Shown: positions 8,184 through 17,221, counted from the stretch's first letter. The stretch: DNA of 64,000 bases from Parabacteroides sp. TM07-1AC (GCF_003480915.1 NZ_QUKD01000015.1:365-64364); one strand, 5' to 3'. The notes: generated from the letters alone by a model not told the origin. Numbers and translations: made by a program.

Positions 8184-9254
8184 ATGAAAAAAGTTTATCT
8201 GTTATCCGCATTCTTGTTGGCATGTTGTCTTTCCTGTTCAAAAGATGATGGTTTGGACCCGGAGCCTCCTGTTGTTGTTCCCGAACCGGAGCCCGATCCT
8301 GATCCGGAACCGATTGTCTGGAAAAATTATATATCTTACCTGGATATAGTGAAAGATAGTGTTTGGGCGGATGGGAAAGGTGAGACTTTTCTGGTGAAGA
8401 ACTCTTCTTTTTCGGCTTATGTAATAAAAGATTCTTACCGGCTGAAGGACGGTATCTATCCGGGGTTGGTGGTCGATGTCAATCCGGATAGAATTCCTAC
8501 ATTGAAACCTGTTCCGGATGTGGAATATAATCCGATAACTTTTGGCAGCTGGCCTTTTGTTGGTGCTGTTACTACAGAGCATCCTGTCGAGTCGATGTGT
8601 ACTGAAATGAAAGAAAAAGTGTTGGCAAGTAGCGGCCAGATAAATTCGTTTAGTAGCTCTTCAGGGCGCGATTATCATTCAGCAAAGGAATTATATATGC
8701 TGTTTGCCGCTGAAGGAATCAGGATGGATAGTATCATGAACGGTCGGAAATATTCAACCCTGGAGATGAAAGAAAAGCATGGGGTACTTTATAACTTTAA
8801 ATATACGGCATTTACTATCGATATGGATTTGCCTCAGAATGGGCAACTGCTGAAAAAAGATCCGGAGGATTATACGTCCCTGAAATACGTTAACTCGATA
8901 AGTTATGGGGTTATAGGATGTATGACGATCGAGTCGGATAGTACATGTAGTTCCATCAAAGCGCTGGTAAACAAGGTGAAGGATGGGGAAGAACTGACGG
9001 AAGCCGAAAAGACACTTGTCAGGAACTTACATGTGCGTACGGCTCTCTTTAATGCGGGAGGTGGTAACGGTACTTTCTCGGATGAAATAGGTCCTGTTTT
9101 GCAGGCAACCCAGGGGATGATCAGGGAATTTTTTCATCCCGGAGACCTTAGACCGCATATCGGAATGCTCGATATCCATTTTGCAAATTATAATGATCAT
9201 GGTGTGGATGATGTTATATTGCGTATAGACGCTCCTGTCTCTTCAAAAGAGTAA
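8184..9254 (+). CDS. Cholesterol-dependent-cytolysin-like surface lipoprotein
   Basis: The 356-residue protein has a lipoprotein signal ending LSC (Cys18) followed by SKDDG, a charged signature typical of surface-exposed Bacteroidota lipoproteins, then a Pro/Glu/Asp spacer to about residue 44. The rest parallels domains 1-3 of thiol-activated cytolysins as I recall perfringolysin: GIYPGLVVDVN (90-100) against LYPGAL; YNFKYTAFTIDMDLP (203-217) against the KQIFYTVSADLP strand; YVNSISYG (235-242) against VSNVAYGR, followed by MTIESDSTCSSIKALVNKV against VKLETTSSSKDVQAAFKAL; RTALFNAGGG (285-294) against FTAVVLGGD with its glycine pair; then a helix MIREFF like DEIRKVI. The Trp-rich undecapeptide and most of domain 4 are absent. 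Cytolysin-like lipoproteins are known in Bacteroidota and some kill other bacteria; pore formation here is inferred. Confidence 0.7.
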   Translation: MKKVYLLSAFLLACCLSCSKDDGLDPEPPVVVPEPEPDPDPEPIVWKNYISYLDIVKDSVWADGKGETFLVKNSSFSAYVIKDSYRLKDGIYPGLVVDVNPDRIPTLKPVPDVEYNPITFGSWPFVGAVTTEHPVESMCTEMKEKVLASSGQINSFSSSSGRDYHSAKELYMLFAAEGIRMDSIMNGRKYSTLEMKEKHGVLYNFKYTAFTIDMDLPQNGQLLKKDPEDYTSLKYVNSISYGVIGCMTIESDSTCSSIKALVNKVKDGEELTEAEKTLVRNLHVRTALFNAGGGNGTFSDEIGPVLQATQGMIREFFHPGDLRPHIGMLDIHFANYNDHGVDDVILRIDAPVSSKE

Positions 9255-9286
9255 GGTTTCGGTATAAGTAATTGGAATGGTTTTAT

Positions 9287-10297
9287 TTACCATAGCGGCA
9301 GTCGGTCCAGGATCTGTATTTTCATCTCTGCCTCTGAACTGGCACCGACAAAGCCCAGTCCGCCAACCACGTTCTGTGGGACGATGACCGGTTCCATGAA
9401 CGTATCGTTGTAGTTTTCCGAATCCAGGCAGTTCATAGCACGCATATAGCGGTAGTCCGCTTTGGTAATACTGAGGATATGGACGATGGCATCTGTCTGG
9501 ATACGGACGGCTTCATATTGGTGGTTGAAGTCGAAGAAGCGAGCGTAGACATTCAAGGTATAGGAACCATTCTCGAAACGGCTGTCGGTGAATATGTTGC
9601 GTACATTTTGTACGGTCATGTCCAGGATGCCGAACTCTTCGTCGTCGGCAGTAGTCATGTGGCCATCGGTCAGTACGATGTCTTCCTGGTTGATGATATC
9701 TGTTTGCCTTCTGTCGAAAGGGGGGAATGTGTCTCTGATACCGGTCTTTATATCTGCTGTATAGGACTTTTCTTCGATTGCCAGCTGGTAATAGTTCTTT
9801 TCGCCGGGCAGGTCATCGAACGTGATCCTGTATCGCATGCATTCTGTCATATAATATCCTACTTTTATTTGGGTAAGAAGCGTATCTATCCGGATGATCT
9901 TTTCGATAGGTCGGGGGATTTCCACTTCTGCCCATGCGTTATACTGGCCGTCTTCGGCTGTTGCCTCCAGGCGTACGCGGTCGCCGGGATGGAAAACGGT
10001 TTGCAGGCGGCATACTTTCATACTGTCTCCATTTGAACTCCATAGCGTTATTTGGGATTCAGCCACTTCCTTTTTTTCGTTGTTGACATAGACCGTGACG
10101 GAGCCATTGCTTACCAATGTCATATTCTCACTGTCGATTATATATAGCTGCACTTCGTTTTCCTCTTTCTCTGCTTCCAGGATGGCATTCATCAGTAATT
10201 GCGGTTTCTGGTACTTGTCGTTGAACGGTATTTCGTTCTCGCAAGCGGAGAAGAGCGTGATGCCGAGTATGAATACGATGAATAAATGCTTTTTCAT
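9287..10297 (-). CDS. DUF4249 lipoprotein, partner of the TonB receptor
   Basis: The 336-residue lipoprotein has a signal MKKHLFIVFILGITLFSAC (Cys19), then ENEIPFNDKYQKPQLLMNAIL, the typical opening of DUF4249 proteins. These are beta-rich outer-membrane-associated lipoproteins of Bacteroidota encoded right after a TonB-dependent receptor. The role in uptake is not defined. It is the last gene of the minus-strand sigma/FecR/receptor locus, starting 12 bases after the receptor stop, so it is probably co-transcribed and co-translated. No SusD-like gene is present, which separates this locus from the glycan loci. Confidence 0.85.
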   Translation of the reverse strand: MKKHLFIVFILGITLFSACENEIPFNDKYQKPQLLMNAILEAEKEENEVQLYIIDSENMTLVSNGSVTVYVNNEKKEVAESQITLWSSNGDSMKVCRLQTVFHPGDRVRLEATAEDGQYNAWAEVEIPRPIEKIIRIDTLLTQIKVGYYMTECMRYRITFDDLPGEKNYYQLAIEEKSYTADIKTGIRDTFPPFDRRQTDIINQEDIVLTDGHMTTADDEEFGILDMTVQNVRNIFTDSRFENGSYTLNVYARFFDFNHQYEAVRIQTDAIVHILSITKADYRYMRAMNCLDSENYNDTFMEPVIVPQNVVGGLGFVGASSEAEMKIQILDRLPLW

Positions 10298-10309
10298 ATC
10301 CGATGTCTT

Positions 10310-13030
10310 TTAAAATTTGAATGTATAGGTTACTGCCGGGATACAAGGCAACAGGGTTTGCTTGATCAGTTTGGTGTTGCGGGTCCATTTGGTCTGCATG
10401 ATGCCATGTTCGTCCATGTAGTCCTGTCCGATAAGTTCTTCTTCTTTATAGACCAGGTTGGGGGTCATGGCATTGTAAGCGTTATAGACCGACAGGCTCC
10501 AGGTTTGTGTGCCCCGGCGTAGTTTCTTGTGGAAATTGACACTTAGGTTTAGCCGGTGGCTGACCGGTAAACGGAAATTGTTTCGATGGGCGATATAGTC
10601 TATCATGTTTGCCTGCCAGATTGAGGAGAGTATGCCGGTTCGCTGGTCGGCAATGGTAGCGGTCCCGCCGGTGTTGAATATCCAGGTAGCCCCGACATCG
10701 ATCCGGGCGTTGAACTGGTGGTTCACGCAGAGATTGATGTTGTGGCGACGGTCGTATTTATAAGGGAAACGTTCGCCGTTGTTGATGCTGCCGTCTTTGA
10801 ACCGGCGATCGCTTTTGGCGATGGTATAGGCCAGCCAGCCGGTCGTTTTCCCCATGGTTTTCTGTGCCATTATTTCTAATCCGAAAGAGCGTCCGCGGCC
10901 CATTTCGACCTTCTCCTGCCAGCCTCCTGAGGTGCCGAAAAAAGAGGCACCGTCCTGATACTCCAATACGTTGTGCATATCCTTATAATATCCTTCGAGT
11001 GAGAACTCCCAGCCTTTTACTCCGGTATAATAGCTTCCTGCCGCATATTGATAAGAGCGCATCGGGCGGATCTGTTTGGTTACAGGTACCCACAAATCGG
11101 TCGGTAATGAAATAGGCGAGGAGCTTAGTAAATGTACGTACTGCTCCATTTGGGTGAACGAGCCTTTTATCGCCCAATCATCGGTGAGACGGTAACGGGC
11201 TGACAGGCGGGGTTGGGCGGAGAGATACCCTTTTCCTTGCGTATAGAACAGGGAGAGATGCACGCCTGCATTGAAGCTTAATTTATTGCCGATATTGAAA
11301 TTGTCTTCTGCATATAACGAGCATTCGTGACCGTGAAGATAACTGTTTGAAGAATCGTTGTAGACAGTATCCTGTGCTGTCGATCCGTTTTCGGCTTCCT
11401 TGACACGGGAAGTCGTGACCTCCGGACGGAATGTATGATAGAGGTAAGCTCCGCCGAATTTGATATGGTGGTTCGGTGCCGGCGTATAATCGAAGTCTGT
11501 CTGGAAACTGACATCGTGTATGCCGGAGCGATAATCGGAGTTATATACATAGGATTCGTTATGGTCGGGTTTCGTTTCTTCGTGTTCATTCTTGCCGGTG
11601 ACTTCTCTTTTGTAACTGTCTGCCATCGACATCTGGTAATGGTTGTAAGCCACGGTCGTATTGCTGAATAGTTTATTGTTGAATACATAGTTCCAGCGTC
11701 CGGCAGCGATCGTATTGCCCCAGTTGAAATTGATATCACTGTTGTAGAAATACATGCGCGGGCCGCCGTCATATCCGTCGTATTCCTTGTCCTGCTTGTA
11801 ATCGTAATGGTCTTTTCCTTTGTAGAAACTCAGGAATAAACGGCTGCGATCAGAGAACTTGTGGTTCACTTTGGCATTGATGTCGTAAAAGTAATAATTG
11901 TATTTTTTATCGTTCGGCAGGAACGGGCGGGCTATCAGGTCCAGATACGTGCGCCGTCCTGTCAGGCAGAAAGATGTTTTATCTTTCAGTATCGGTCCTT
12001 CCAGATGCAGTTTGCTGGTCAGCAGGCCGACACTGACTGTTCCGTGATAGTTCTGCATATCGCCGTCGTTGGTGCGGATGTCAACGATGGATGATAGCCG
12101 TCCCCCGTAACGTGCCGGGAAAGATCCTTTGAAGAGAGTGACTTTCTTCATGGCTTCCGGTGTGAAGATAGAGAATACACCCAGCAGATGGTCGGCATTA
12201 TAAATAGGAATGCCATCCAGCAGGATCAGATTCTGGTCAGGACCGCCACCGCGCACATATAAGCCGCTGAATCCTTCTATACCCGCCTGTACTCCGGGCA
12301 TTAACTGGATGGTTTTCAATAGATCGGCTTCTCCCAGGATTGCTGGGGTATTGCGTATCTGCTTCATCGGTATATCTATCGCTCCCATGCCTGTGGAATG
12401 GATGCCGGCTTCCCTTTTTTCCGACAGGACGACTACCTCCTCCAGTTGATTGTTCGTCTGTAAGCGAATATTCAGTAACGTATCTTTCTCCAGTCGGAAC
12501 CGGCATGTCTGCTGTTCGTATCCGAGATAAGAGAAAGAGAGTTCCGTTGCCCCTGCCGGTAGTGTGATGCTGTAAAATCCGAAAGGATTGGTGGAGGTTC
12601 CTGTCCCCTGGTGTCGTTCGAATATGTTGGTACCGATCAGTGTCTCGGAAGAAATGCCGTCCGTAACGTAACCGCTGATCGTGTATTTTAGATTGGCAGG
12701 TGTTCCCCGTTCCTGTAGCAGAATATGTTTTCCGGTTACTTTGAAAGTGACAGCTTCATTCTCGAATGCTTTCCGGAGGATCTCGCTGACGCTTTTCCGG
12801 GACATGTTCAATGTGACAGGCTTTTTAAGATGTATATTCTCCCCATAGATAATGGAAAAGCCGGTAGAGGCTTCCAACTGCTTTACGAATGTATCTAAAG
12901 AAGCATTCTGAATGCTAAAGTTAAGCCGTTCTTCTTTGGTTTGCGCATAGAGAGAGCTACTTCCCAGCGTTATCCACAGCAAAAGTAGAAGGCTGATGCG
13001 GGAGAAAAAGCTATTCGTGAAATGGTTCAT
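10310..13030 (-). CDS. TonB-dependent receptor with STN domain
   Basis: The 906-residue outer-membrane transporter has a signal peptide (SLLLLLWITLGSSSLYAQ) and an N-terminal STN signalling domain at about residues 40-105 (FSIQNASLDTFVKQLEASTGFSIIYG). A carboxypeptidase-regulatory-like beta-sandwich follows (about 112-190), then a plug with IQLMPGVQAGIEGFSGLYVRGGGPDQ and a C-terminal barrel ending TYTFKF. The STN domain contacts the periplasmic part of a FecR protein, encoded 3 bases upstream, to switch on the ECF sigma when ligand is bound. The cargo is unknown. Pairing with DUF4249 instead of SusD argues against a SusCD-type glycan importer. Ferric or other small ligands, or peptides, are possible. 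Confidence 0.92.
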   Translation of the reverse strand: MNHFTNSFFSRISLLLLLWITLGSSSLYAQTKEERLNFSIQNASLDTFVKQLEASTGFSIIYGENIHLKKPVTLNMSRKSVSEILRKAFENEAVTFKVTGKHILLQERGTPANLKYTISGYVTDGISSETLIGTNIFERHQGTGTSTNPFGFYSITLPAGATELSFSYLGYEQQTCRFRLEKDTLLNIRLQTNNQLEEVVVLSEKREAGIHSTGMGAIDIPMKQIRNTPAILGEADLLKTIQLMPGVQAGIEGFSGLYVRGGGPDQNLILLDGIPIYNADHLLGVFSIFTPEAMKKVTLFKGSFPARYGGRLSSIVDIRTNDGDMQNYHGTVSVGLLTSKLHLEGPILKDKTSFCLTGRRTYLDLIARPFLPNDKKYNYYFYDINAKVNHKFSDRSRLFLSFYKGKDHYDYKQDKEYDGYDGGPRMYFYNSDINFNWGNTIAAGRWNYVFNNKLFSNTTVAYNHYQMSMADSYKREVTGKNEHEETKPDHNESYVYNSDYRSGIHDVSFQTDFDYTPAPNHHIKFGGAYLYHTFRPEVTTSRVKEAENGSTAQDTVYNDSSNSYLHGHECSLYAEDNFNIGNKLSFNAGVHLSLFYTQGKGYLSAQPRLSARYRLTDDWAIKGSFTQMEQYVHLLSSSPISLPTDLWVPVTKQIRPMRSYQYAAGSYYTGVKGWEFSLEGYYKDMHNVLEYQDGASFFGTSGGWQEKVEMGRGRSFGLEIMAQKTMGKTTGWLAYTIAKSDRRFKDGSINNGERFPYKYDRRHNINLCVNHQFNARIDVGATWIFNTGGTATIADQRTGILSSIWQANMIDYIAHRNNFRLPVSHRLNLSVNFHKKLRRGTQTWSLSVYNAYNAMTPNLVYKEEELIGQDYMDEHGIMQTKWTRNTKLIKQTLLPCIPAVTYTFKF

Positions 13031-13033
13031 AAC

Positions 13034-13912
13034 TTAGTTAAGTTTACTACTGATAATGATCGTATCGTTTGTCTTTGTGTAATTAAAATGGGCAGCCCCT
13101 TTCAATAGGCTAAGTATTTCTTCCAGGCTCTCGCCATTGGAGAAGTTCGCCCGTATGCGGAAACTTCTGAGAGCCGGGTCGGTGATCTCTATTTTCAGAT
13201 TGAATGCGTGCGACAGCTGTCGGGTAATTTCTTGCAAAGGCAGATAGTCGAATTGGAAATGGCCGTTGCGCCAGGTGATTTCGTTGTCACTTTCCTGGTT
13301 TACTTCATGAGCTAAACATTGTTTTGCCCGGTCGTAAACGGCACTTTCATTGGGAGAAAGGATAAGTTGCTTGTTTTCGCCCGGAATACTGACTTCAACG
13401 GAACCTTCGAGCAAGGTCGTTTTTATCTCCGGATCGCTGGGATAGGCTTCTATATTAAACCGGGTGCCCAGTACCTCTACGTCGATGGCTTCTGCTTTGA
13501 CGATAAACGGATGTCTTTTATCTTTCTCCACATCGAAATACGCCTCACCGGTCAGTTGTACTTCCCTCTTATCCCCCCTGAAACGGGTAGGAAAGCGAAG
13601 TGTGGAATAACGGTTCAGCGTGACCACGGACTGGTCGGGGAGTGTGATCTCCTGTATTTCCGCTAATGTTGAAATCGTTTGCATGGTTGTGGACTGTATA
13701 TGGTCGTATGTGTACCAGCCTGCTATACCTATAAGCAGGGAGGCTGCCACACTTCCGGCTATCCGGAGAAACTTTCTCCTGCCCGTTACCGGGAAAAGGC
13801 GTTTTTCCAGTATTCTCCAACTGTTTCGGGCTGAGAAACGTCCTCTCGGCGATCGGGTGGAAGCAACTAGTTGATCCAGTACTTTGTCAATATCTTTGTT
13901 TGCAGATGTCAT
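13034..13912 (-). CDS. FecR-type anti-sigma factor
   Basis: The 292-residue inner-membrane protein has a cytosolic N-terminus of about 48 residues, one transmembrane helix (about 50-66, IAGSVAASLLIGIAGWY) and a periplasmic FecR domain (ITLPDQSVVTLNRYSTLRFP, GEAYFDVEKDKRHPFIV, VEVLGTRFNIEAY). The C-terminal STN-like part is YLPLQEITRQLSHAF. It would hold the ECF sigma encoded just upstream and release it on a signal from the STN-bearing receptor encoded just downstream. Confidence 0.92.
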   Translation of the reverse strand: MTSANKDIDKVLDQLVASTRSPRGRFSARNSWRILEKRLFPVTGRRKFLRIAGSVAASLLIGIAGWYTYDHIQSTTMQTISTLAEIQEITLPDQSVVTLNRYSTLRFPTRFRGDKREVQLTGEAYFDVEKDKRHPFIVKAEAIDVEVLGTRFNIEAYPSDPEIKTTLLEGSVEVSIPGENKQLILSPNESAVYDRAKQCLAHEVNQESDNEITWRNGHFQFDYLPLQEITRQLSHAFNLKIEITDPALRSFRIRANFSNGESLEEILSLLKGAAHFNYTKTNDTIIISSKLN

Positions 13913-13995
13913 TCTTTCTTTATTTGATGATCGGTTTCACAAATAAAGACAGGGGAAGGTCGCAAAACTCACTATGCTTGTTTGGTGAAAAGAAG

Positions 13996-14571
13996 TTAAT
14001 GTTCTGAATTGTCTTCGTCAGTATTCAAATAACGTGATAGCATATCCCGCAGTCGGGTAACCGCCTTTTGTAATTGTGCATCTACGGTATTGGTGCTGAT
14101 CTTCAATTCCCCGGCTACCTGGGCGTAGCTCTGTTTTTCTTCCCGTATCCGGATAAATATTTCCCGGCATTTTTCCGGCAAACGGTCCAAAGCCTTGACG
14201 TAATGAGCGAAAAGTTCTTCAGAAATAAGGGTTTCCTCCGGTGAATATTCCTGGTCAGGTGGGGTTTCGGATATTTCTTCTGTTATGTTTCTGCGGCGTT
14301 GTTCTTTTTCCAGATAGTTCAGGGAGGCATTTTTTACTGTGACAAAGAAGTAATCTTCGAGGTTGGCAATGGTGTGCAGGGATTCCCGTCTTTCCCAAAT
14401 TTTCATGAACACGTCAAGTACGATTTCCTGGGCCCACTCTTCTGTTTTCAAATAATAGTAAGCGATACGGAAAAAGCGGTCAAAGCACAAATCGTAGAAC
14501 TTTCTCAGGGCTGTCTGAGAATCTTCTTCCTGCATTTGTCGTAAATATTTTCTGATCTCTTGCTCTGTCAT
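13996..14571 (-). CDS. ECF RNA polymerase sigma factor
   Basis: The 191-residue sigma-70 family protein has region 2 at about 20-85 (DLCFDRFFRIAYYYLKTEEWAQEIVLDVFMKIWERRESL) and region 4 at about 125-180 (LPEKCREIFIRIREEKQSYAQVAGELKISTNTVDAQL, a helix-turn-helix). It belongs to the FecI-like group linked to FecR and TonB receptors. It is the first gene of the locus reading leftward. A -7 box TATCTTTG lies upstream on this strand at 14598-14605, so the sigma gene itself looks transcribed by the housekeeping polymerase. Confidence 0.93.
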   Translation of the reverse strand: MTEQEIRKYLRQMQEEDSQTALRKFYDLCFDRFFRIAYYYLKTEEWAQEIVLDVFMKIWERRESLHTIANLEDYFFVTVKNASLNYLEKEQRRRNITEEISETPPDQEYSPEETLISEELFAHYVKALDRLPEKCREIFIRIREEKQSYAQVAGELKISTNTVDAQLQKAVTRLRDMLSRYLNTDEDNSEH

Positions 14572-14597
14572 ACGATTTTTACTCTGCTCCGTGGCTG

Positions 14598-14605
14598 CAA
14601 AGATA
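14598..14605 (-). promoter_or_regulatory. -7 box before the ECF sigma gene
   Basis: On the minus strand this reads TATCTTTG, 27 bases before the ATG at 14571. No clear -33 element accompanies it. Confidence 0.45.
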
Positions 14606-14640
14606 CTTTTTAATCAATAAGTATACCCGACTGTGATAAA

Positions 14641-14670
14641 AAAAGGACTTATTTTGAAATAAGTCCTTTT
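14641..14670. terminator. Bidirectional hairpin terminator
   Basis: AAAAGGACTTATTT and AAATAAGTCCTTTT form a 14-bp stem around a 2-base loop centre (TG). It ends the AraC/HU transcription unit on the minus strand, 8 bases past the HU stop. Confidence 0.8.
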
Positions 14671-14677
14671 CTATTTA

Positions 14678-14953
14678 TTATTTATTCATCTTTTCCAATA
14701 AAAGAGAGGCACATTTGAAATGTACGATTGTTCGTGGTGTAAGCTGGATTACATCGCCGTTTCTAGGATTTCTTGCCGGACGGCTTGTTTGCAGACGCGG
14801 TTTGAATGATCCGAATCCGGGGATGAAAACACGGTCACCGGCTTTTGTCTTTTCTGCGACCATTTCGGTAAAAGCATCAAGTATAGTTGTTATATCCTTT
14901 TTGCTTATAGCTGTTTTTTCTGCTAATTCATTAATTAATTGACTTCTGTTCAT
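14678..14953 (-). CDS. HU family DNA-binding protein
   Basis: The 91-residue protein is a canonical DNABII protein. It opens MNRSQLINELAEKTAISKKD, has the helix DAFTEMVAEKTKAGDRVFIPGFGSF, and the arm RPARNPRNGDVIQL with the conserved proline that intercalates into DNA. It would bend and compact DNA as a dimer. It starts 12 bases after the stop of the AraC gene on the same strand, so the two are probably one transcript, which is unusual for a nucleoid protein. Confidence 0.95.
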   Translation of the reverse strand: MNRSQLINELAEKTAISKKDITTILDAFTEMVAEKTKAGDRVFIPGFGSFKPRLQTSRPARNPRNGDVIQLTPRTIVHFKCASLLLEKMNK

Positions 14954-14965
14954 AGCTTTATTTTA

Positions 14966-15880
14966 TTAGTTATTAGATGTTTGTTCTATTTGTTTTGTTT
15001 CGATCATGCTCTTTCTGTACTCTAAGGGAGACATGCCCGTATGTTTACGGAAAAATCTTCCCAAAGACGATTGGTTGGCAAAATTGGTCTTTATTACAAT
15101 TTGCTGGATGTTTAGCGTCGAATCCCTCAATAATGCTTTAATTTCCAGGATAATATACTCTAATATCCAGTCTTTGGCGGACTTGCCGCTGACTGTCTTA
15201 ATCACGGTTGTCAGATATTTAGGAGTGATGCACAACTCTTTGGCGTAGAATGCAACTTCCCGGTTTTCTTTGTAATGCTTCATGATCAGATAAAAGAATT
15301 TATCTGCAACTTCTTTTTTATGAGCATCCATGGTCGGAATATGCGGAAGTGAATTTATCTTATATGAATTATATAAATCCAAAAAGAGAATCCGGAGTAT
15401 ATGAATGACTGATTCTCTCGGGTACAAATTGGATGGCGATAAAGCTTTCGTATATACCATTTTATAGTAATTCCCAAAGTTGTAACAATCACTATCTGTT
15501 AATGGATAATGAAAGTGGCTTCGCATATAAAAGAAGAAGTGAGGCGAAAATCTGTGGATACCGCTCAGTACGTCATTAAATAAGGACTGGGAGATCGAAA
15601 ACGCACTTACGGTGAAATCATCGCTTATTGCATTAACAGATAAAAGTTGTCCGGGAAGAAAAATGGCCAGTTCATTTTTTCTCAGAACATGTTCATAATT
15701 GTGCACTTTGAATGTTGCGTTTCCTTCGGAGCACAATATGACTATTCCGCATTCTGTGTACGATGGATACGGAGTTATAGGAACTTGTTTGACATTCTCA
15801 TAGATTATTAAATCATTTTTTATAGAATAACTGGTGTCATTATTTCCTACATATAGTTTGTTTTCATTTAAAGACATCAC
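14966..15880 (-). CDS. AraC family transcriptional regulator
   Basis: The 304-residue protein has a cupin-like N-terminal sensing half (residues about 20-170, ECGIVILCSEGNATFKVHNYEH, LRKNELAIFLPGQLLSV). The C-terminal pair of helix-turn-helix motifs runs from about 200 to 295 (ELCITPKYLTTVIKTVSGKSAKDWI and FANQSSLGRFFRKHTGMSPLEYRKS, the latter close to the family signature). The ligand and targets are unknown. The gene is followed within 12 bases by an HU gene. ATG 15880 or the adjacent 15877 could be the start. Confidence 0.9.
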   Translation of the reverse strand: MMSLNENKLYVGNNDTSYSIKNDLIIYENVKQVPITPYPSYTECGIVILCSEGNATFKVHNYEHVLRKNELAIFLPGQLLSVNAISDDFTVSAFSISQSLFNDVLSGIHRFSPHFFFYMRSHFHYPLTDSDCYNFGNYYKMVYTKALSPSNLYPRESVIHILRILFLDLYNSYKINSLPHIPTMDAHKKEVADKFFYLIMKHYKENREVAFYAKELCITPKYLTTVIKTVSGKSAKDWILEYIILEIKALLRDSTLNIQQIVIKTNFANQSSLGRFFRKHTGMSPLEYRKSMIETKQIEQTSNN

Positions 15881-16288
15881 CCTATTTTATTTCGTGTATA
15901 AAAATAAAACATCGTTCCTTATGATATTTGGATTGTGGAATTTTGGTATGACAATGAAGAAATATGGCACATATATTGACATTTTTTTATTGATAGTGCC
16001 TTGTTGAACAATATAAACCAGTATATATAGGTTTTTGTTCATGTATGATATCCTAAAAAATGTTGTTGTAAGATATGCCTTTTCCAACTCTTTATTCAAT
16101 GCGGCGGAGTAGGAAGAAAACCGGGTCTTTTGACGAATTTGAAGATTCTATGAAATTAAAGGCTTGAAATTGTATGAAAATAAGAAGATGTTTGTATATT
16201 TAAAGCTGTAAAGAAACAGCAGGTACAACTTACTTGTTCGTTCAGTAGTTATTAATAAAAAGCAAGTATAACTTTAAAGTCAAACATC
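15881..16288. other. AT-rich intergenic region between divergent genes
   Basis: About 400 bases separate the AraC gene from the small acidic protein gene. A 70-codon minus-strand frame (15887-16099) has no family features and is not called. Close to the rightward gene a short stem ACTTACTTG with CAAGTATAA (about 16229-16270) would fold in its leader. A weak -7-like TATATTTA lies at about 16195-16202. Nothing else is recognised. Confidence 0.5.
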
Positions 16289-16558
16289 ATGGGAAAAAAT
16301 CTGATTCACAGCAATGAGCTGCATCTTATCGACAAGAAAGAAATTCACAATGCAGCCAAAAAAATGGTAGAGTCTTTAAACCTGGCAGCCGGATCGACTG
16401 GTGGTTTTGATATCTATAAAGTAGTTGAAACCTATTTTACCGATTTGGACAAAAGACACGAAATTAATCAGCTGATAGGTATCGGTGAAGACTGTGCTTA
16501 TTATGGTGCACAAGAACAGGCAGCTGAATGCGAAAAGGCAGAAGCTGCCAATGGGTAA
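16289..16558 (+). CDS. Small acidic protein of unknown function
   Basis: The 89-residue protein is not recognised. It is soluble (no signal peptide or membrane helix) and mainly helical by composition: LHLIDKKEIHNAAKKMVESLNLA, a Gly/Ser/Thr turn, FDIYKVVETYFTDLDKRHEINQLIGI, and an acidic alanine-rich tail EQAAECEKAEAANG. It has a structured leader and its own strong terminator (16579-16616), so it is a dedicated transcription unit. That suits an abundant small protein, but the function is unknown. Confidence 0.7.
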   Translation: MGKNLIHSNELHLIDKKEIHNAAKKMVESLNLAAGSTGGFDIYKVVETYFTDLDKRHEINQLIGIGEDCAYYGAQEQAAECEKAEAANG

Positions 16559-16578
16559 GCGAATGTTTATTTAAAAAT

Positions 16579-16616
16579 AGAAGGAGATACTTTTTAGAAA
16601 AGCATCTCCTTTTTTT
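16579..16616 (+). terminator. Intrinsic terminator of the small acidic protein gene
   Basis: AAGGAGATAC pairs with GCATCTCCTT around an A/T-rich loop and is followed by seven T. Confidence 0.85.
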
Positions 16617-16635
16617 ATGTTGTGTTATAGAGCGT

Positions 16636-17025
16636 TTACCATGTCAGCGCCGGCAGGAAACTGGAAAGAACCGCTTTGAGTTCTTTGATGTTGATCGGTT
16701 TGGTCACGAATCCGTTACTTCCGGCCTGACGTGCCGATTCCATATCATTTTCAAAGGCATAGGCCGATTGCATAATCACGGGGATATCCTGATCGAACTT
16801 TCTGATCTCCTTCAGGGCATCTATACCGTTCATTTCCGGCATTTTGATATCCATAAGGATCAGGTCGGCATGTTCTTTCTTATATATCTCCAACAATTCT
16901 TTTCCGGTCTTTGCATGAAGAACATTACAATGTTTCTTCAGTATAGTTTTTAGTAATAAGAAATTGCTTTCTTCATCCTCTGCGATGAGAATTGTTATGC
17001 CTTTGTCTGTTGTATTTTCTTCCAT
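16636..17025 (-). CDS. Single-domain response regulator (CheY-like receiver)
   Basis: The 129-residue protein consists of one receiver domain and no output domain. The acidic pocket is at ILIAEDEES (Glu16, Asp17), the phosphoacceptor is Asp59 in LILMDIKMPEMNG, a Ser87/Ala pair sits at the Thr position (QSAYAF), and Lys109 lies in FVTKP. The layout matches the receiver modules of hybrid kinases. It probably relays phosphate from a sensor kinase encoded elsewhere; no kinase is in this window. Confidence 0.9.
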   Translation of the reverse strand: MEENTTDKGITILIAEDEESNFLLLKTILKKHCNVLHAKTGKELLEIYKKEHADLILMDIKMPEMNGIDALKEIRKFDQDIPVIMQSAYAFENDMESARQAGSNGFVTKPINIKELKAVLSSFLPALTW

Positions 17026-17165
17026 GATATTTATATTGGAGTAATATCAACAAAGTTCTGTAATTAATTTAAATTACGCAAGCAATAGGTGCTAAATATT
17101 ATATGAAAATCAACAAATACATGCGTTGGGGACAAAGATGGGCCGTATCGGGTTGGTTATAAAGA

Positions 17166-17200
17166 AAAAGGAGCTGTTTTTGAAAACAGCTCCTTTTATA
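17166..17200. terminator. Terminator after rpsA
   Basis: AAGGAGCTGTTTT pairs with AAAACAGCTCCTT, flanked by A and T runs on both sides, so it could stop transcription in both directions. It lies about 25 bases past the rpsA stop on the minus strand. Confidence 0.8.
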
Positions 17201-17221
17201 TTTGTTATCAGTAAGACCTGA

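Noticed and set aside
15887..16099. 70-codon minus-strand frame
   Set aside because: AT-rich, no recognisable features, and it lies in the control region between divergent genes.
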